Assembly (NCBI GenBank): GCA_943369755.1
Contig: CALROG020000015.1
Coordinates: 1-64,000, forward strand
Direction of reading: 5' to 3'
DNA: 64,000 nucleotides
Origin: CALROG01 sp943369755
GTDB taxonomy: Bacteria; Pseudomonadota; Gammaproteobacteria; Burkholderiales; Burkholderiaceae_C
Part shown: positions 48,503 through 57,305 of the stretch, piece after piece
Layout of the letters: each line of letters begins with the position of its first letter
Numbering within the stretch: the first letter of the stretch is position 1
Notes under the pieces: generated by a model
What the model was told of the DNA's origin: nothing
The model's input: only the letters and a program-made list of their open reading frames with translations
Database searches by the model: none
Made by a program: the position numbers and the translations under genes

Positions 48503-49051
48503 TCAGACTTCGCCCGTATATTCCCCACGCGCGGGGTAGTCTTTGGAAATTGCAAAGTCAATGGCGCCCAGGAGGTCTTGAAACTGGGGGCGTGCGAAGG
48601 GCATGGTTTGGACGGCGCCGTAGTAGAGCGAGCCATCCGGTCTAACAAGAAAAACCCCTGGCTCGCTGAACAGATCCGGCTCCTCTATTCCAATGGAGGT
48701 CTTTCCTCGCGACGTGCTGATGTAAAGCCCCCACTGTCTTGCATTCCGAAGGTTCAATCCATATGCGAACTTGACTCCATTGGCCTGAACCTTTTGGGAC
48801 ATTTGCTGTGCGCGTTCCTCAGTATCACTGCTGATTGCGACAACTTGAACACCCCGAGATGCAAACTCTGCAGCGAGCCGCTCGAGTTCAATCAAATACT
48901 TCGCACAGATTGGACAGTGCAAGCCCCGATAAAAAACAAGCAGGTCAAATCGCTCACCCACAGAGGCACCGAGTACAAAACGCCCACCAGCAACAAGCGG
49001 AACGTTGAGAGAAGGTACCGGAAAGCGTGGCACCAAAGAACTAACAGCCAT
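48503..49051 (-). CDS. Thioredoxin-fold peroxiredoxin-like protein
   Basis: 182 residues from the ATG at 49051, with AGGAG seven bases before it. The redox motif is CPIC (Cys46, Cys49) in YRGLHCPICAKYL, followed by VVAISSDTEERAQQM, as in AhpC/TSA-like redoxins. PDGSLYYGAVQTMPFARP is typical of the C-terminal half. Cytosolic; it may reduce peroxides or disulfides. G+C is lower than most of the window. It lies 33 bases upstream of the FG-GAP gene on the same strand. Confidence 0.82.
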   Translation of the reverse strand: MAVSSLVPRFPVPSLNVPLVAGGRFVLGASVGERFDLLVFYRGLHCPICAKYLIELERLAAEFASRGVQVVAISSDTEERAQQMSQKVQANGVKFAYGLNLRNARQWGLYISTSRGKTSIGIEEPDLFSEPGVFLVRPDGSLYYGAVQTMPFARPQFQDLLGAIDFAISKDYPARGEYTGEV

Positions 49052-49203
49052 CGAGGTCTCCTGGTTGATTTTCTGCGGCGCACATGGGGACTTGCCGTCT
49101 GATGATGCCAGAATCACAGCGCGTTGTTCTGAAGATACTCCGCATCGTTTGCCCTTGAGGTTGGCCCCATTTCGCGGACACCGTATTGCTCTCGCAGAAG
49201 GTG

Positions 49204-50163
49204 TCAGACGTGTCCAAACCGCACCGTGGTCACACCCGGACGCAACTGGCGCACTGACGGCATGACCAGCACGCAGTTGTCATACGGGGTGCACACCGGC
49301 TCGCCCGCGTCGTGGGCAATTGGCGTACCGGCGCGGTGGATGGTTTCACCGCCATGAAAGTTCTGCGTGAACTCAAAGTCCATGGACCGGGCCACCACGC
49401 GGTGCGTCACCGTCAGCGGCGCGGGCGCCGGGGCATCGGCCAGCAGCCAGCCAAAAGGCACCTCGCTGCGCTGAAGCGCGCCGGCCGCCACCAGGAAGCG
49501 CATCAACACATTGCGTGCCGCATGCAGCGAGGCGCGTTCCCAATGCTGGCCGGCCTCCAGCAGCAGTGCAATGCGCTCCCCCGCCGGGTCGCCAAAGGGG
49601 CCGTAGTCGCGCATGCGCACACCGTCGGCATGGCCCTGATCAACCACCACCTGGCCCCCCGAGCCGAGGCTTTGCGCAAACGCAATATTGCGCGGCAGCG
49701 TGCCGGTAATCAGCAGTGGCGCGCAGGGCTCGTGCATCGAGTGCAGGTCCAGCAAGTGGCTGGCACGCTGCACCAGCGGGCAGATTTCGCGTGCCCGTTG
49801 CAGCTCGCTGCTGTGGTGCGGGCCGCCCAGCTGCTCGGGCGACCAGACGCGGTTGAAGTCCTGGTCTACATAGCGCGAGGCGTCGGGGTTGACCGCATCA
49901 AACCGCGCAAAGGCCGCCATGTTGCAGAACACACCGGTGATGCGCCCGCGGCTGGGCCGCAGGCCGCTGCGCAAAAAGGCGTCCAGCGCCAGCGCGCCAG
50001 AGTATTCATTGCCGTGCGCCAGCGCGGTGATCAGCACCTCGGGGCCGGGCGCGTCGGCCACGCGTTCATGCGCATACGCCACACCGTTTGCGGACGCAGC
50101 CCAGCCCGCCAGGTCTGGCGGCGCGATCTGCACAGGGTGCGGCGCGGGCTGCGCGCTGCTCAC
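49204..50163 (-). CDS. Aspartoacylase/succinylglutamate-desuccinylase-like zinc hydrolase
   Basis: 319 residues. Zinc ligands are His50 and Glu53 (AHGNEYSG) and His141 (LDLHSM); DFNR (102-105) supplies the substrate-binding Asn-Arg. The family removes acyl groups from N-acyl amino acids. It overlaps the Bug binding-protein gene by ATGA, so uptake and deacylation of an N-acyl amino acid or similar amide are probably coupled. A LysR gene lies upstream on the same strand. Confidence 0.85.
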   Translation of the reverse strand: MSSAQPAPHPVQIAPPDLAGWAASANGVAYAHERVADAPGPEVLITALAHGNEYSGALALDAFLRSGLRPSRGRITGVFCNMAAFARFDAVNPDASRYVDQDFNRVWSPEQLGGPHHSSELQRAREICPLVQRASHLLDLHSMHEPCAPLLITGTLPRNIAFAQSLGSGGQVVVDQGHADGVRMRDYGPFGDPAGERIALLLEAGQHWERASLHAARNVLMRFLVAAGALQRSEVPFGWLLADAPAPAPLTVTHRVVARSMDFEFTQNFHGGETIHRAGTPIAHDAGEPVCTPYDNCVLVMPSVRQLRPGVTTVRFGHV

Positions 50164-51161
50164 GACGCCGCGCCGCTGGCCACAGCCTTGTTCACCACCG
50201 CGCGCACCCGCTGGGTTTCAGCCTTGATGAAGGTGCCTAGCGCCTGAGGTGTGCCCCCGTCGTTGGTAATGCCGGCTTTTTGCAGCTTCTGCCACACGTC
50301 TTGCTCACGCAGTATTTCGTTGAGCTCCTTGTTCAGGCGCGCCGTCATGGGGGCGGGCATTTTTGCCGGGCCGAACAGGCCGAACCACACATTCATGTCG
50401 TAGCCCTTCAGGCGCGGATGGTCACCCAGTGGCGGAATCTGCGGCGCGGCGCGCGAGCGCATTGGCGTGGTCACGCCCAGCGGGATCATCTTGCCGCTCT
50501 CGATATGCGGCAAGGCCGACGACAGCACAAACACGCTGAACTCCACGTTGCTGCCCAACAGGTCTTGCACCATTTGCGCCGCACCGCGATACGGAATGTG
50601 CTTGAAGGTGGTGCCCGCCATCAGGTTGATGAGCTCGCCCGACACATGCAGCGGCGTGCCCACGCCTGACGACGCAAAGCTCAGGCGGTTGGGCTCGCGC
50701 TTGGCGCGGGCCAGGGCTTCGTCGATGGTCTTCACACCGGCCTTGGGGCCGGCCACAAACACCATGGGCGTGACGCCGATCAGACCGATGTGCGTGAGAT
50801 CGGTCTCGCCGTTGTACTTGACGGCGGTGTTGAACAGCCTTGCGATGGAAATTTCGCTGCCCGAACCCAGCAACAGGGTGTAGCCATCGGGCGCGGCGTT
50901 CACCACTTTTTGTGCGCCAATGGTGCCGCCCGCGCCGCCCAGGTTTTCCACCACCACGGGGGTACCCAGGCGCTTGGACAGCGGCTCGGCAATGATGCGC
51001 GCCACCAGGTCCACGCTGCCACCGGCGGGATAGCCCACCACCAAAGTGACGGGCTTGGCTGCCGGCCAGGCCTGGGCCAGGGCAGGCGACAGGGGCAGCA
51101 GTGCGGCGACGGCCACCGCGCCCAGGCAGGCTGCGGTGCGGCGGTTCAACAATTTCGTCAT
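50160..51161 (-). CDS. Bug-type solute-binding protein
   Basis: 333 residues. Signal peptide residues 1-30 (RTAACLGAVAVAALLPLSPA, cut near LAQ-A). Family segments: VVGYPAGGSVDLVARIIAEP, VVENLGGAGGTIGAQKVV and HIPYRGAAQMVQDLLGSNV. Periplasmic binding of a small carboxylate or amide. It is translated with the aspartoacylase-like gene. No TctA/TctB subunits nearby. Confidence 0.92.
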   Translation of the reverse strand: MTKLLNRRTAACLGAVAVAALLPLSPALAQAWPAAKPVTLVVGYPAGGSVDLVARIIAEPLSKRLGTPVVVENLGGAGGTIGAQKVVNAAPDGYTLLLGSGSEISIARLFNTAVKYNGETDLTHIGLIGVTPMVFVAGPKAGVKTIDEALARAKREPNRLSFASSGVGTPLHVSGELINLMAGTTFKHIPYRGAAQMVQDLLGSNVEFSVFVLSSALPHIESGKMIPLGVTTPMRSRAAPQIPPLGDHPRLKGYDMNVWFGLFGPAKMPAPMTARLNKELNEILREQDVWQKLQKAGITNDGGTPQALGTFIKAETQRVRAVVNKAVASGAAS

Positions 51162-51246
51162 GGTGACTCCTCAGGTGGTGATGAGGCGAGTCTAGAAATG
51201 CCGACCCGCGGCCGTATGCGCAACACGCATAGGCTGATGCGAACCC

Positions 51247-52143
51247 TCACACGGCCTGGCTGGCCACCCAGATACGCTGCACCTGTTCATTGCGCGGCTG
51301 GCGTGGCCGGTACAGACGGATTTCAAAACCCACGCTGGGTTGTTTGGCGTCGGCCAACACCAGCCGGCCGTCGCGCAGGTCATTGCCCACCAGGCCGCGG
51401 GGCAGCCAGGCCACGCCCACGCCCTGCAACGCCTGCTCGTGCAGGGACTCGGCAAAGTCTGACTCCGTCACCGTGTGCAAGTGCAGCTCGCGCGGGCTGC
51501 GGCTCAGGCCGTCTTGCAAGATCTGGGCGAGCGCCAGCGCCGGTGCGTAGCCCAGCACCGGCACCGGCTTCTTCGGCGTGCCGGGCAGGGGGTGGCGTGG
51601 CCTGCCATCGGCGCGCGGCGCGCACACGGCCACCAGTTCGTCGGTGCCAAAGGTCATGCCTTCAAAGCGTTGCTCGTCCAGCACCAGCGGCAAACGAGGG
51701 TGGGTGAACGACAACAAGAAGTCTGCGCCGCCTTGCTCCAGCGCGGTCGCGCCTTCGGCAATCGAGCCGGTCAACAGGCGCAGGCGAAAGTCCCCGGTGA
51801 TTTGCTTGACGCGTGCGAGCCAACCCGGCACCGCGGTGCGCGACAGCGTGCGCCCCGTGGCCAGCGTCACCCAATCGAGCCCGCCCTGCGCGTGGCGGAT
51901 ACGCGCGCGGGCGTCATTCAGGCCGGCCACGGTGCGGCGTGCCACCGGCAACAGCAACTCGCCCGCTGCCGTCAGTGCCAACGGCATGCCCGCACGGTTG
52001 ACCAGGTCAGCCCCCGCCCAAAGCTCCAGCGCGCGGATGCGGCGCGAGAACTGCGGCTGCGTCACATGGCGCTGCTCGGCCGCGCGCGAGAAGCTGCGCT
52101 CGCGCGCCAGCGCAATGAAGTCTTCCAGCCATTTGTGGTCCAT
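51247..52143 (-). CDS. LysR-family regulator
   Basis: 298 residues. The HTH covers about 3-62 (WLEDFIALARERSFSRAAEQ, HVTQPQFSRRIRALE). It lies upstream of the Bug and aspartoacylase-like genes on the same strand, with an 85-base gap, and divergent from the EamA exporter with a 62-base gap. It may regulate either. Confidence 0.87.
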   Translation of the reverse strand: MDHKWLEDFIALARERSFSRAAEQRHVTQPQFSRRIRALELWAGADLVNRAGMPLALTAAGELLLPVARRTVAGLNDARARIRHAQGGLDWVTLATGRTLSRTAVPGWLARVKQITGDFRLRLLTGSIAEGATALEQGGADFLLSFTHPRLPLVLDEQRFEGMTFGTDELVAVCAPRADGRPRHPLPGTPKKPVPVLGYAPALALAQILQDGLSRSPRELHLHTVTESDFAESLHEQALQGVGVAWLPRGLVGNDLRDGRLVLADAKQPSVGFEIRLYRPRQPRNEQVQRIWVASQAV

Positions 52144-52205
52144 GGGGCGCCGTCCTGGTGGTGTAGCACGTTCGTAAGCACACAGCGTAACGCTACCATC
52201 AATGC

Positions 52206-53108
52206 ATGCCAGAACGTAAGAACCACCTCGACGCCCTCGCCATTTCCCTGCTGGTGGCCTGCTGCCTGTTCTGGGGCTTTCAGCAACTGCTGATCAAAAC
52301 CATCGTCGGCGAAGTGCCCCCGCTGTGGCAGGCTTCCCTGCGGTTTGTGGGCGCCACCTTGCTGCTGTGGTTGTGGTGCCAACTGCGCGGCGTGCGGCTG
52401 TTCGAGCGCGACGGCACGCTCAAAGCCGGCCTGCTGGCGGGCGGGCTGTTTGCGGCAGAGTTCAGTTGCATTTACCTGGGCCTGCGCGACACCACGGCGT
52501 CGCGCCTGACGGTGTTTCTGTATACCTCGCCGTTTGTGGTGGCGTTGTTGCTGCCCCGCCTGGTGCCGACGGAGAAGCTGCGCGCGGTGCAGTGGGCCGG
52601 GCTGGTCATGGCGTTCGCCGGTGTTGCGGTTGCTTTCAGTGAGGGGTTTGCGCAAACCACCGCGCGGCAGTTGCGCGGTGACGCACTGGCGCTGGCCGCG
52701 GGCACGCTGTGGGGCCTGACCACACTGGTGATCCGCAGCAGCAAGCTGGCAACCGCCAGCGCTGAAAAAACGCTGTTCTATCAGGTCAGCATGACGGCAG
52801 CCATCTCGCCGCTGCTGTCACTGGCGCTTGGCGAAAGCTGGTCTTTGAGCTACTCGGCCTGGGCCTGGACGTCGCTGGGCCTGCAAACCGTGATTGGCGC
52901 TTTTGCCAGCTACCTCACCTGGATGTGGCTGCTGCGGCACTACCCGGCCACCCAAATGAGCTCGTTCACCTTTCTCACGCCGCTATTTGCGCTGGTGCTG
53001 GGGGTGGTGCTGCTGGGCGAGCCGCTCACGCTGCAACTGGTGCTGGCGCTGGCGGGTGTGGCGGTGGGGATTGTGCTGGTGAACCGCAAGGCGGGCGTGG
53101 CGGCGTAA
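52206..53108 (+). CDS. EamA-family drug/metabolite exporter
   Basis: 300 residues with ten predicted membrane helices in two EamA repeats of five; the second repeat starts near ALALAAGTLWGLTTLVI. Inner-membrane transporter of the DMT superfamily, often an exporter of amino acids or metabolites. Divergent from the LysR gene at 51247. The stop is six bases from the convergent acetoacetyl-CoA synthetase stop. Confidence 0.88.
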   Translation: MPERKNHLDALAISLLVACCLFWGFQQLLIKTIVGEVPPLWQASLRFVGATLLLWLWCQLRGVRLFERDGTLKAGLLAGGLFAAEFSCIYLGLRDTTASRLTVFLYTSPFVVALLLPRLVPTEKLRAVQWAGLVMAFAGVAVAFSEGFAQTTARQLRGDALALAAGTLWGLTTLVIRSSKLATASAEKTLFYQVSMTAAISPLLSLALGESWSLSYSAWAWTSLGLQTVIGAFASYLTWMWLLRHYPATQMSSFTFLTPLFALVLGVVLLGEPLTLQLVLALAGVAVGIVLVNRKAGVAA

Positions 53109-53114
53109 CGCCGC

Positions 53115-55130
53115 TCAGGCCCCGGTAGAAGCACGCTGCTTCGCCAGTGCCTCATACCAACCCAGGCAGTCCGGGTTGGCCATGGCGTCCTTGTTCACCA
53201 CCTTGTCGATCGGCTGGCCCAGCAGCAGCTTTTTGATGGGCAGCTCCTGCTTCTTGCCGCTCAAGGTGCGCGGGATTTCTTCAACCTGAAAGATGTCGTT
53301 GGGCACAAAGCGCGGGCTTAAAGCGGTTTTGATGGCGTTGTTGATGCGGCTGCGCAGCGCGTCGTCCAGCGCCAGGCCCGGGCGCAGCACCACAAACAGC
53401 GGCATGTAGCTTTCGCGGCCCAGGTATTCCAGGTCCACCACCATCGAGTCGAGCACCTCGGGCAGCGCCTCCACCGCGCTGTAAAGCTCGCTGGTGCCCA
53501 TGCGCAGGCCGTGGCGGTTGATGGTGGCGTCGCTGCGGCCATAGATGATGCAGCCGCCTGATGGCGTGATCTTGAGCCAGTCGCCATGACGCCAGACGTT
53601 GGGGTACATGTCGAAGTAGCTCGACAAATAGCGCTTGTTGCCGTCGTCACCCCAGAAGTACAGCGGCATCGACGGGATCGGCTGGGTGCAGACCAGCTCG
53701 CCCACCTCGTTGTTCACCGGCTGGCCCTGTTCGTCCCAGGCCTCGACGGCGCAGCCCAGCAAGCGGCACTGCATCTCGCCCGGCACCAGCGGCAGCTCGC
53801 GGTTGCCACCAATGAAAGCGCCGGCGAAATCTGTGCCGCCAGAAATGTTGCACCACCAGATGTCCTTCACGCCCAGTGCATTGAACTGCTGCGTACCCCA
53901 GTTCTGCGCTTCCGCCGACAGCGGCGAGCCGGTGGTGCCCAGCGCGCGCACGGTCTTCAGGCCGGGCAGGGCCGTGAGGTCCACGCCCGCCTTCAGGCAG
54001 TTGGCGAAGAACGCCGCGCCAGCACCAAAGAAAGTGACGCCCAGCTCCGCGCCAAAGCGCCACAACGTGGCCCAGTCGGGGCGGTCTTTGCTGCCACTGG
54101 GGTTGCCGTCGTAGATGCAGCAGGTGGTGCCGTTGAGCAGGCCGCTCATCTGCGCGTTCCACATAACCCAGCCGGTGGAGCTGTACCAGTGAAAGCGCTC
54201 GCCGAAGTTGTTGGCGCTGTAGCTGCAGCCAATGTCGTTGTGCAGGGTCTTGAGCGCCAGCGCCACGATGACGGTGCCGCCATGGCCATGCACGATGGGC
54301 TTGGGCAGGCCGGTGGTGCCGCTGGAATAGACGATCCACAGCGGATGGTCAAACGCCAGCCAAAGCGGCTCAAACGCCTGTGTTTCATGGTCGTTTTGGG
54401 CTGTAGCCCGCGTAAATACTGCGTGAGCCCCTATCAAACTGATAGCAGACGGGCTGGCGCCAAGGTTCTGGTGAACGATCACATGCTGCACGCTGGGCAG
54501 TGCGGTGCGCAGCTCGGCCAGCACGCCGGTGCGGTCGAAGTCGCGCCCGCCATAGGTCACGCCGTCACAGCCGATCAGCACTTTGGGCTCGATCTGCTTG
54601 AAGCGGTCCAGCACGGCGGCGGTGCCCATGTCGGGGGCGCAAATGCTCCACACGCCGCCCAGGCTCACCACCGCCAGAAAGGCCACCATGGCCTCGGGAA
54701 TGTTGGGCAGGTAGGCCGCCACCCGGTCGCCCGGCTGCAGGCCCTGGGCCTTCAGGTGCAGCGCCAGTGACGCCACCTGCTGGCGCAGCTCGGGCCAGCC
54801 CAGTTCGCGGTGGTTGCCCTTTTCGTTGCGGCTGATGATGGCGCTCAGCCCGGCGGCATGGGCTGCGTCCACATGGCGGAACACCTGGTGCGCGTAGTTG
54901 AACTGTGCACCGGGGAACCACTGCGCGCCCGGCATCCTGGGCTCGGCCAGCACCGCGCTGTGCGGCGTGGGCGAGCGCAGCTCAAAGTAGTCCCAGATGC
55001 TTTGCCAGAAGGCTGGCAGGTCTTGCACCGACCAGCGCCACAGCGCGTCATAAGAGTCAAAGCTCAGGCCGCGTGTCTCGCGCAGCCAGTTGCGGTACAG
55101 GGTGATCTGGGGGATGTTGGGGGCCGTCAT
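53115..55130 (-). CDS. aacS: Acetoacetyl-CoA synthetase
   Basis: 671 residues, the family's usual length. It activates acetoacetate to acetoacetyl-CoA, used in ketone-body and polyhydroxybutyrate metabolism. Adenylate motif YSSGTTGLPKP (268-278), then HWYSSTGWVMWNAQMSGLL and GDWLKITPSGGCIIYGRSDA, with the catalytic lysine in RTLSGKKQELPIKK near the C-terminus. Residues 229-246 (AISLIGAHAVFTRATAQN) are encoded by a dispersed repeat copy and fall just before the adenylate motif, probably on a surface loop. Confidence 0.92.
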   Translation of the reverse strand: MTAPNIPQITLYRNWLRETRGLSFDSYDALWRWSVQDLPAFWQSIWDYFELRSPTPHSAVLAEPRMPGAQWFPGAQFNYAHQVFRHVDAAHAAGLSAIISRNEKGNHRELGWPELRQQVASLALHLKAQGLQPGDRVAAYLPNIPEAMVAFLAVVSLGGVWSICAPDMGTAAVLDRFKQIEPKVLIGCDGVTYGGRDFDRTGVLAELRTALPSVQHVIVHQNLGASPSAISLIGAHAVFTRATAQNDHETQAFEPLWLAFDHPLWIVYSSGTTGLPKPIVHGHGGTVIVALALKTLHNDIGCSYSANNFGERFHWYSSTGWVMWNAQMSGLLNGTTCCIYDGNPSGSKDRPDWATLWRFGAELGVTFFGAGAAFFANCLKAGVDLTALPGLKTVRALGTTGSPLSAEAQNWGTQQFNALGVKDIWWCNISGGTDFAGAFIGGNRELPLVPGEMQCRLLGCAVEAWDEQGQPVNNEVGELVCTQPIPSMPLYFWGDDGNKRYLSSYFDMYPNVWRHGDWLKITPSGGCIIYGRSDATINRHGLRMGTSELYSAVEALPEVLDSMVVDLEYLGRESYMPLFVVLRPGLALDDALRSRINNAIKTALSPRFVPNDIFQVEEIPRTLSGKKQELPIKKLLLGQPIDKVVNKDAMANPDCLGWYEALAKQRASTGA
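54392..54446 (-). repeat. Palindromic dispersed repeat, copy 7, inside aacS
   Basis: On the minus strand: GCTATCAGTTTGATAGGGGC, TCACGCA, then GCGGGCTACAGCCCAAAACG. aacS reads straight through it in the sense frame as AISLIGAHAVFTRATAQN. The frame is the same as in copies 3 and 4. Confidence 0.88.
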
Positions 55131-55243
55131 GACTAAAGCGTAGCAGGGTGTTCACAGTCTGGCCGTGGCGCTGCTGCACCGCAGCTTGTGCCGCGCCGCC
55201 TGTGCCCCTAGCATCGCGGCACTTCAACCAACAGGAGAGAAGC

Positions 55244-56530
55244 ATGGGAATGTTCGACTGGACAGAAAAGCCTGCGGCGGTGCTGGCGCAAGGCGGCGTG
55301 ATCGGGCCCGACGAGCGCCTGCCCTGGCCGCAGACGGCCGCCATGGGCGTGCAGCACGTGATTGCCATGTTCGGGGCCACGGTGCTGGCACCCATCCTGA
55401 TGGGCTTTGACCCGAACATCGCCATTTTGATGAGCGGTGTCGGCACGCTGATCTTCTTCTTCATCACCGGCGGCAAAGTGCCCAGCTACCTGGGCTCCAG
55501 CTTCGCCTTTATTGGGGTGGTGATTGCCGCCACCGCTTATGCGGGCAAGGGGCCGAACGCCAACATTGGCGTGGCGCTGGGCGGCATCATTGCCTGCGGT
55601 GTGCTCTACACCCTGATCGGCGTGGTGGTGCAGGCGGTGGGTACCGGCTGGATCGAGCGCTTCATGCCGCCAGTGGTCACCGGTGCGGTTGTGGCCGTGA
55701 TTGGCCTGAACCTGGCGGGCATCCCCATCAAGAACATGGCGGCCAGCAACTTTGACAGCTGGATGCAGGTGGTCACCTTCACCAGCATTGGCCTGGTGGC
55801 GGTGCTCACCCGTGGCATGGTGCAGCGCCTGCTGATTCTGGTGGGGCTGGTTGTGGCGAGCGTCATTTATGCCGTGCTCACCAACGGCCTGGGGCTGGGC
55901 AAGCCGATGGACCTGTCGGGCATTGCCAGCGCCGCCTGGGTGGGCGCGCCAGCCTTTGCCGCGCCGGTGTTCAGCGCCAACGCGATGCTGCTGATCGCGC
56001 CAGTGGCCATCATCCTGGTGGCCGAGAACCTGGGCCACATCAAGGCGGTGACCGCCATGACCGGCAAGAACCTGGACGCCTATATGGGCCGCGCCTTCAT
56101 TGGCGACGGCGTGGCCACCATGGTCAGCGGTGGTGCCGGCGGCACCGGCGTGACCACCTATGCCGAAAACATTGGCGTGATGGCCGCCACCAAGATCTAT
56201 TCCACCGCCATCTTTGTGGTGGCCGCCGCCATTGCCATCGTGCTGGGCTTCAGCCCCAAGTTTGGCGCGGTGATCCAGGCCATTCCGCTGCCGGTGATGG
56301 GCGGCGTGAGCATTGTGGTGTTTGGCCTGATTGCGGTGGCCGGTGCCAAGATCTGGGTCGACAACAAGGTTGATTTTTCAGACAACAAGAACCTGATCGT
56401 TGCAGCCATCACCCTGGTGCTGGGCACCGGGGACTTCACGCTCAAGTTTGGCGGGTTTGCGCTGGGGGGCATCGGGACGGCGACGTTTGGGGCCATCCTG
56501 CTGTACGCTTTGCTGAACCGGGGGAAGTGA
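55244..56530 (+). CDS. rutG: Pyrimidine permease RutG (NCS2 family)
   Basis: 428 residues from the ATG at 55244, which follows AGGAG. It matches Escherichia coli RutG through most of its length: PDERLPWPQTAAMGVQHVIA, FFFITGGKVPSYLGSSFAFI, GIIACGVLYTLIGVVV and SPKFGAVIQAIPLPVMGGVS. Multi-helix inner-membrane symporter for uracil or related pyrimidines. No other rut genes are in the window, so the catabolic partners lie elsewhere or the substrate differs. Confidence 0.88.
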   Translation: MGMFDWTEKPAAVLAQGGVIGPDERLPWPQTAAMGVQHVIAMFGATVLAPILMGFDPNIAILMSGVGTLIFFFITGGKVPSYLGSSFAFIGVVIAATAYAGKGPNANIGVALGGIIACGVLYTLIGVVVQAVGTGWIERFMPPVVTGAVVAVIGLNLAGIPIKNMAASNFDSWMQVVTFTSIGLVAVLTRGMVQRLLILVGLVVASVIYAVLTNGLGLGKPMDLSGIASAAWVGAPAFAAPVFSANAMLLIAPVAIILVAENLGHIKAVTAMTGKNLDAYMGRAFIGDGVATMVSGGAGGTGVTTYAENIGVMAATKIYSTAIFVVAAAIAIVLGFSPKFGAVIQAIPLPVMGGVSIVVFGLIAVAGAKIWVDNKVDFSDNKNLIVAAITLVLGTGDFTLKFGGFALGGIGTATFGAILLYALLNRGK

Positions 56531-56573
56531 AGAACAAGCGTGTGACGTTTGCTAGCTTACCCAGCCGCACACT

Positions 56574-56897
56574 TCAGGCCAGCACTTCCCGCACGACCTC
56601 AGGGTGCCGCTTTGCGATCCGAAGCAGCGCCTGGGCTGCACCCGACGGCGAACGCCGCCCTTGCTCCCATTCCTGCAAGGTACGCTTGGAAATACTCAAC
56701 GCTTCGGCAAATTGCGTCTGCGACAGGCCCGTGCCTTGACGCACTTGTGCAACCTCGTTGAGCTCCACCTTGGTGACCCGCGCAGCTTGGCCGGCCTTCA
56801 TCTCGCGCACGGACTGCAGCAGCTTGAGGCCCAGGGCCTCGCCCGATGAAGTCCGCTTAGGGATTGAGTCCACCCGGGGCGTCTTTGTACTAGCCAT
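56574..56897 (-). CDS. higA: HigA-type XRE antitoxin
   Basis: 107 residues. The C-terminal half is a Cro/CI helix-turn-helix (VRQGTGLSQTQFAEALSISK, RTLQEWEQGRRSPSGAAQAL). The N-terminal half is basic and linker-like. It follows and overlaps the RelE-fold toxin gene by eight bases, the toxin-first order of higBA modules. It should repress the operon through the palindromes at the toxin start. Confidence 0.85.
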   Translation of the reverse strand: MASTKTPRVDSIPKRTSSGEALGLKLLQSVREMKAGQAARVTKVELNEVAQVRQGTGLSQTQFAEALSISKRTLQEWEQGRRSPSGAAQALLRIAKRHPEVVREVLA

Positions 56898-57204
56898 TCT
56901 CGATTTCCTTTCGCACTGCTTTCAGCATATGGGCTGGAATGTTGTCACGCACTGATTTCGCATAGATCAACAGCAACCAGATCTCGCCAGCAGACAATCT
57001 TGTGAAGTAAATGATACGAACACCACCCCGCTTGCCCGTGCCAGCGCGAGACCACCGCACCTTGCGGCAACCACCACTGTCGGGGATGACATCGCCCGCA
57101 TCAGGGTTTGCTGCCAGCCAGGTGAAGAACTCCAATCGCTCATCACCGGACCACAACTTGTCGGCGTCGGCAACAAATGTGGATGTCTCGGCCAAAGAAT
57201 ACAT
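56890..57204 (-). CDS. higB: RelE/HigB-fold toxin
   Basis: 104 residues: MYSLAETSTFVADADKLWSG, CRKVRWSRAGTGKRGGVRII and LLLIYAKSVRDNIPAHMLKA. The basic core (K, R, G-R-G-G-V-R-I-I-Y) matches the catalytic strands of the RelE superfamily that cut ribosome-bound mRNA. First gene of a two-gene toxin-antitoxin operon; operator palindromes overlap its start. Confidence 0.85.
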   Translation of the reverse strand: MYSLAETSTFVADADKLWSGDERLEFFTWLAANPDAGDVIPDSGGCRKVRWSRAGTGKRGGVRIIYFTRLSAGEIWLLLIYAKSVRDNIPAHMLKAVRKEIENG

Positions 57205-57232
57205 TGACGTTCAATGTACGTCAAAGACGTAC
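57204..57232. promoter_or_regulatory. Overlapping palindromes at the higBA start
   Basis: TTGACGT-TCAATGT-ACGTCAA (57204-57224) overlaps GTACGTC-AAA-GACGTAC (57216-57232). Two interleaved perfect inverted repeats sit right at the toxin start codon, the expected place for antitoxin binding and autoregulation. Confidence 0.65.
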
Positions 57233-57305
57233 TTTTTGCAAGGCCTGCCTGGTTTTGGGGCCGGCCGATATAGTTGACGCTTCAAGCAATACAAGGAACG
57301 ACCTC

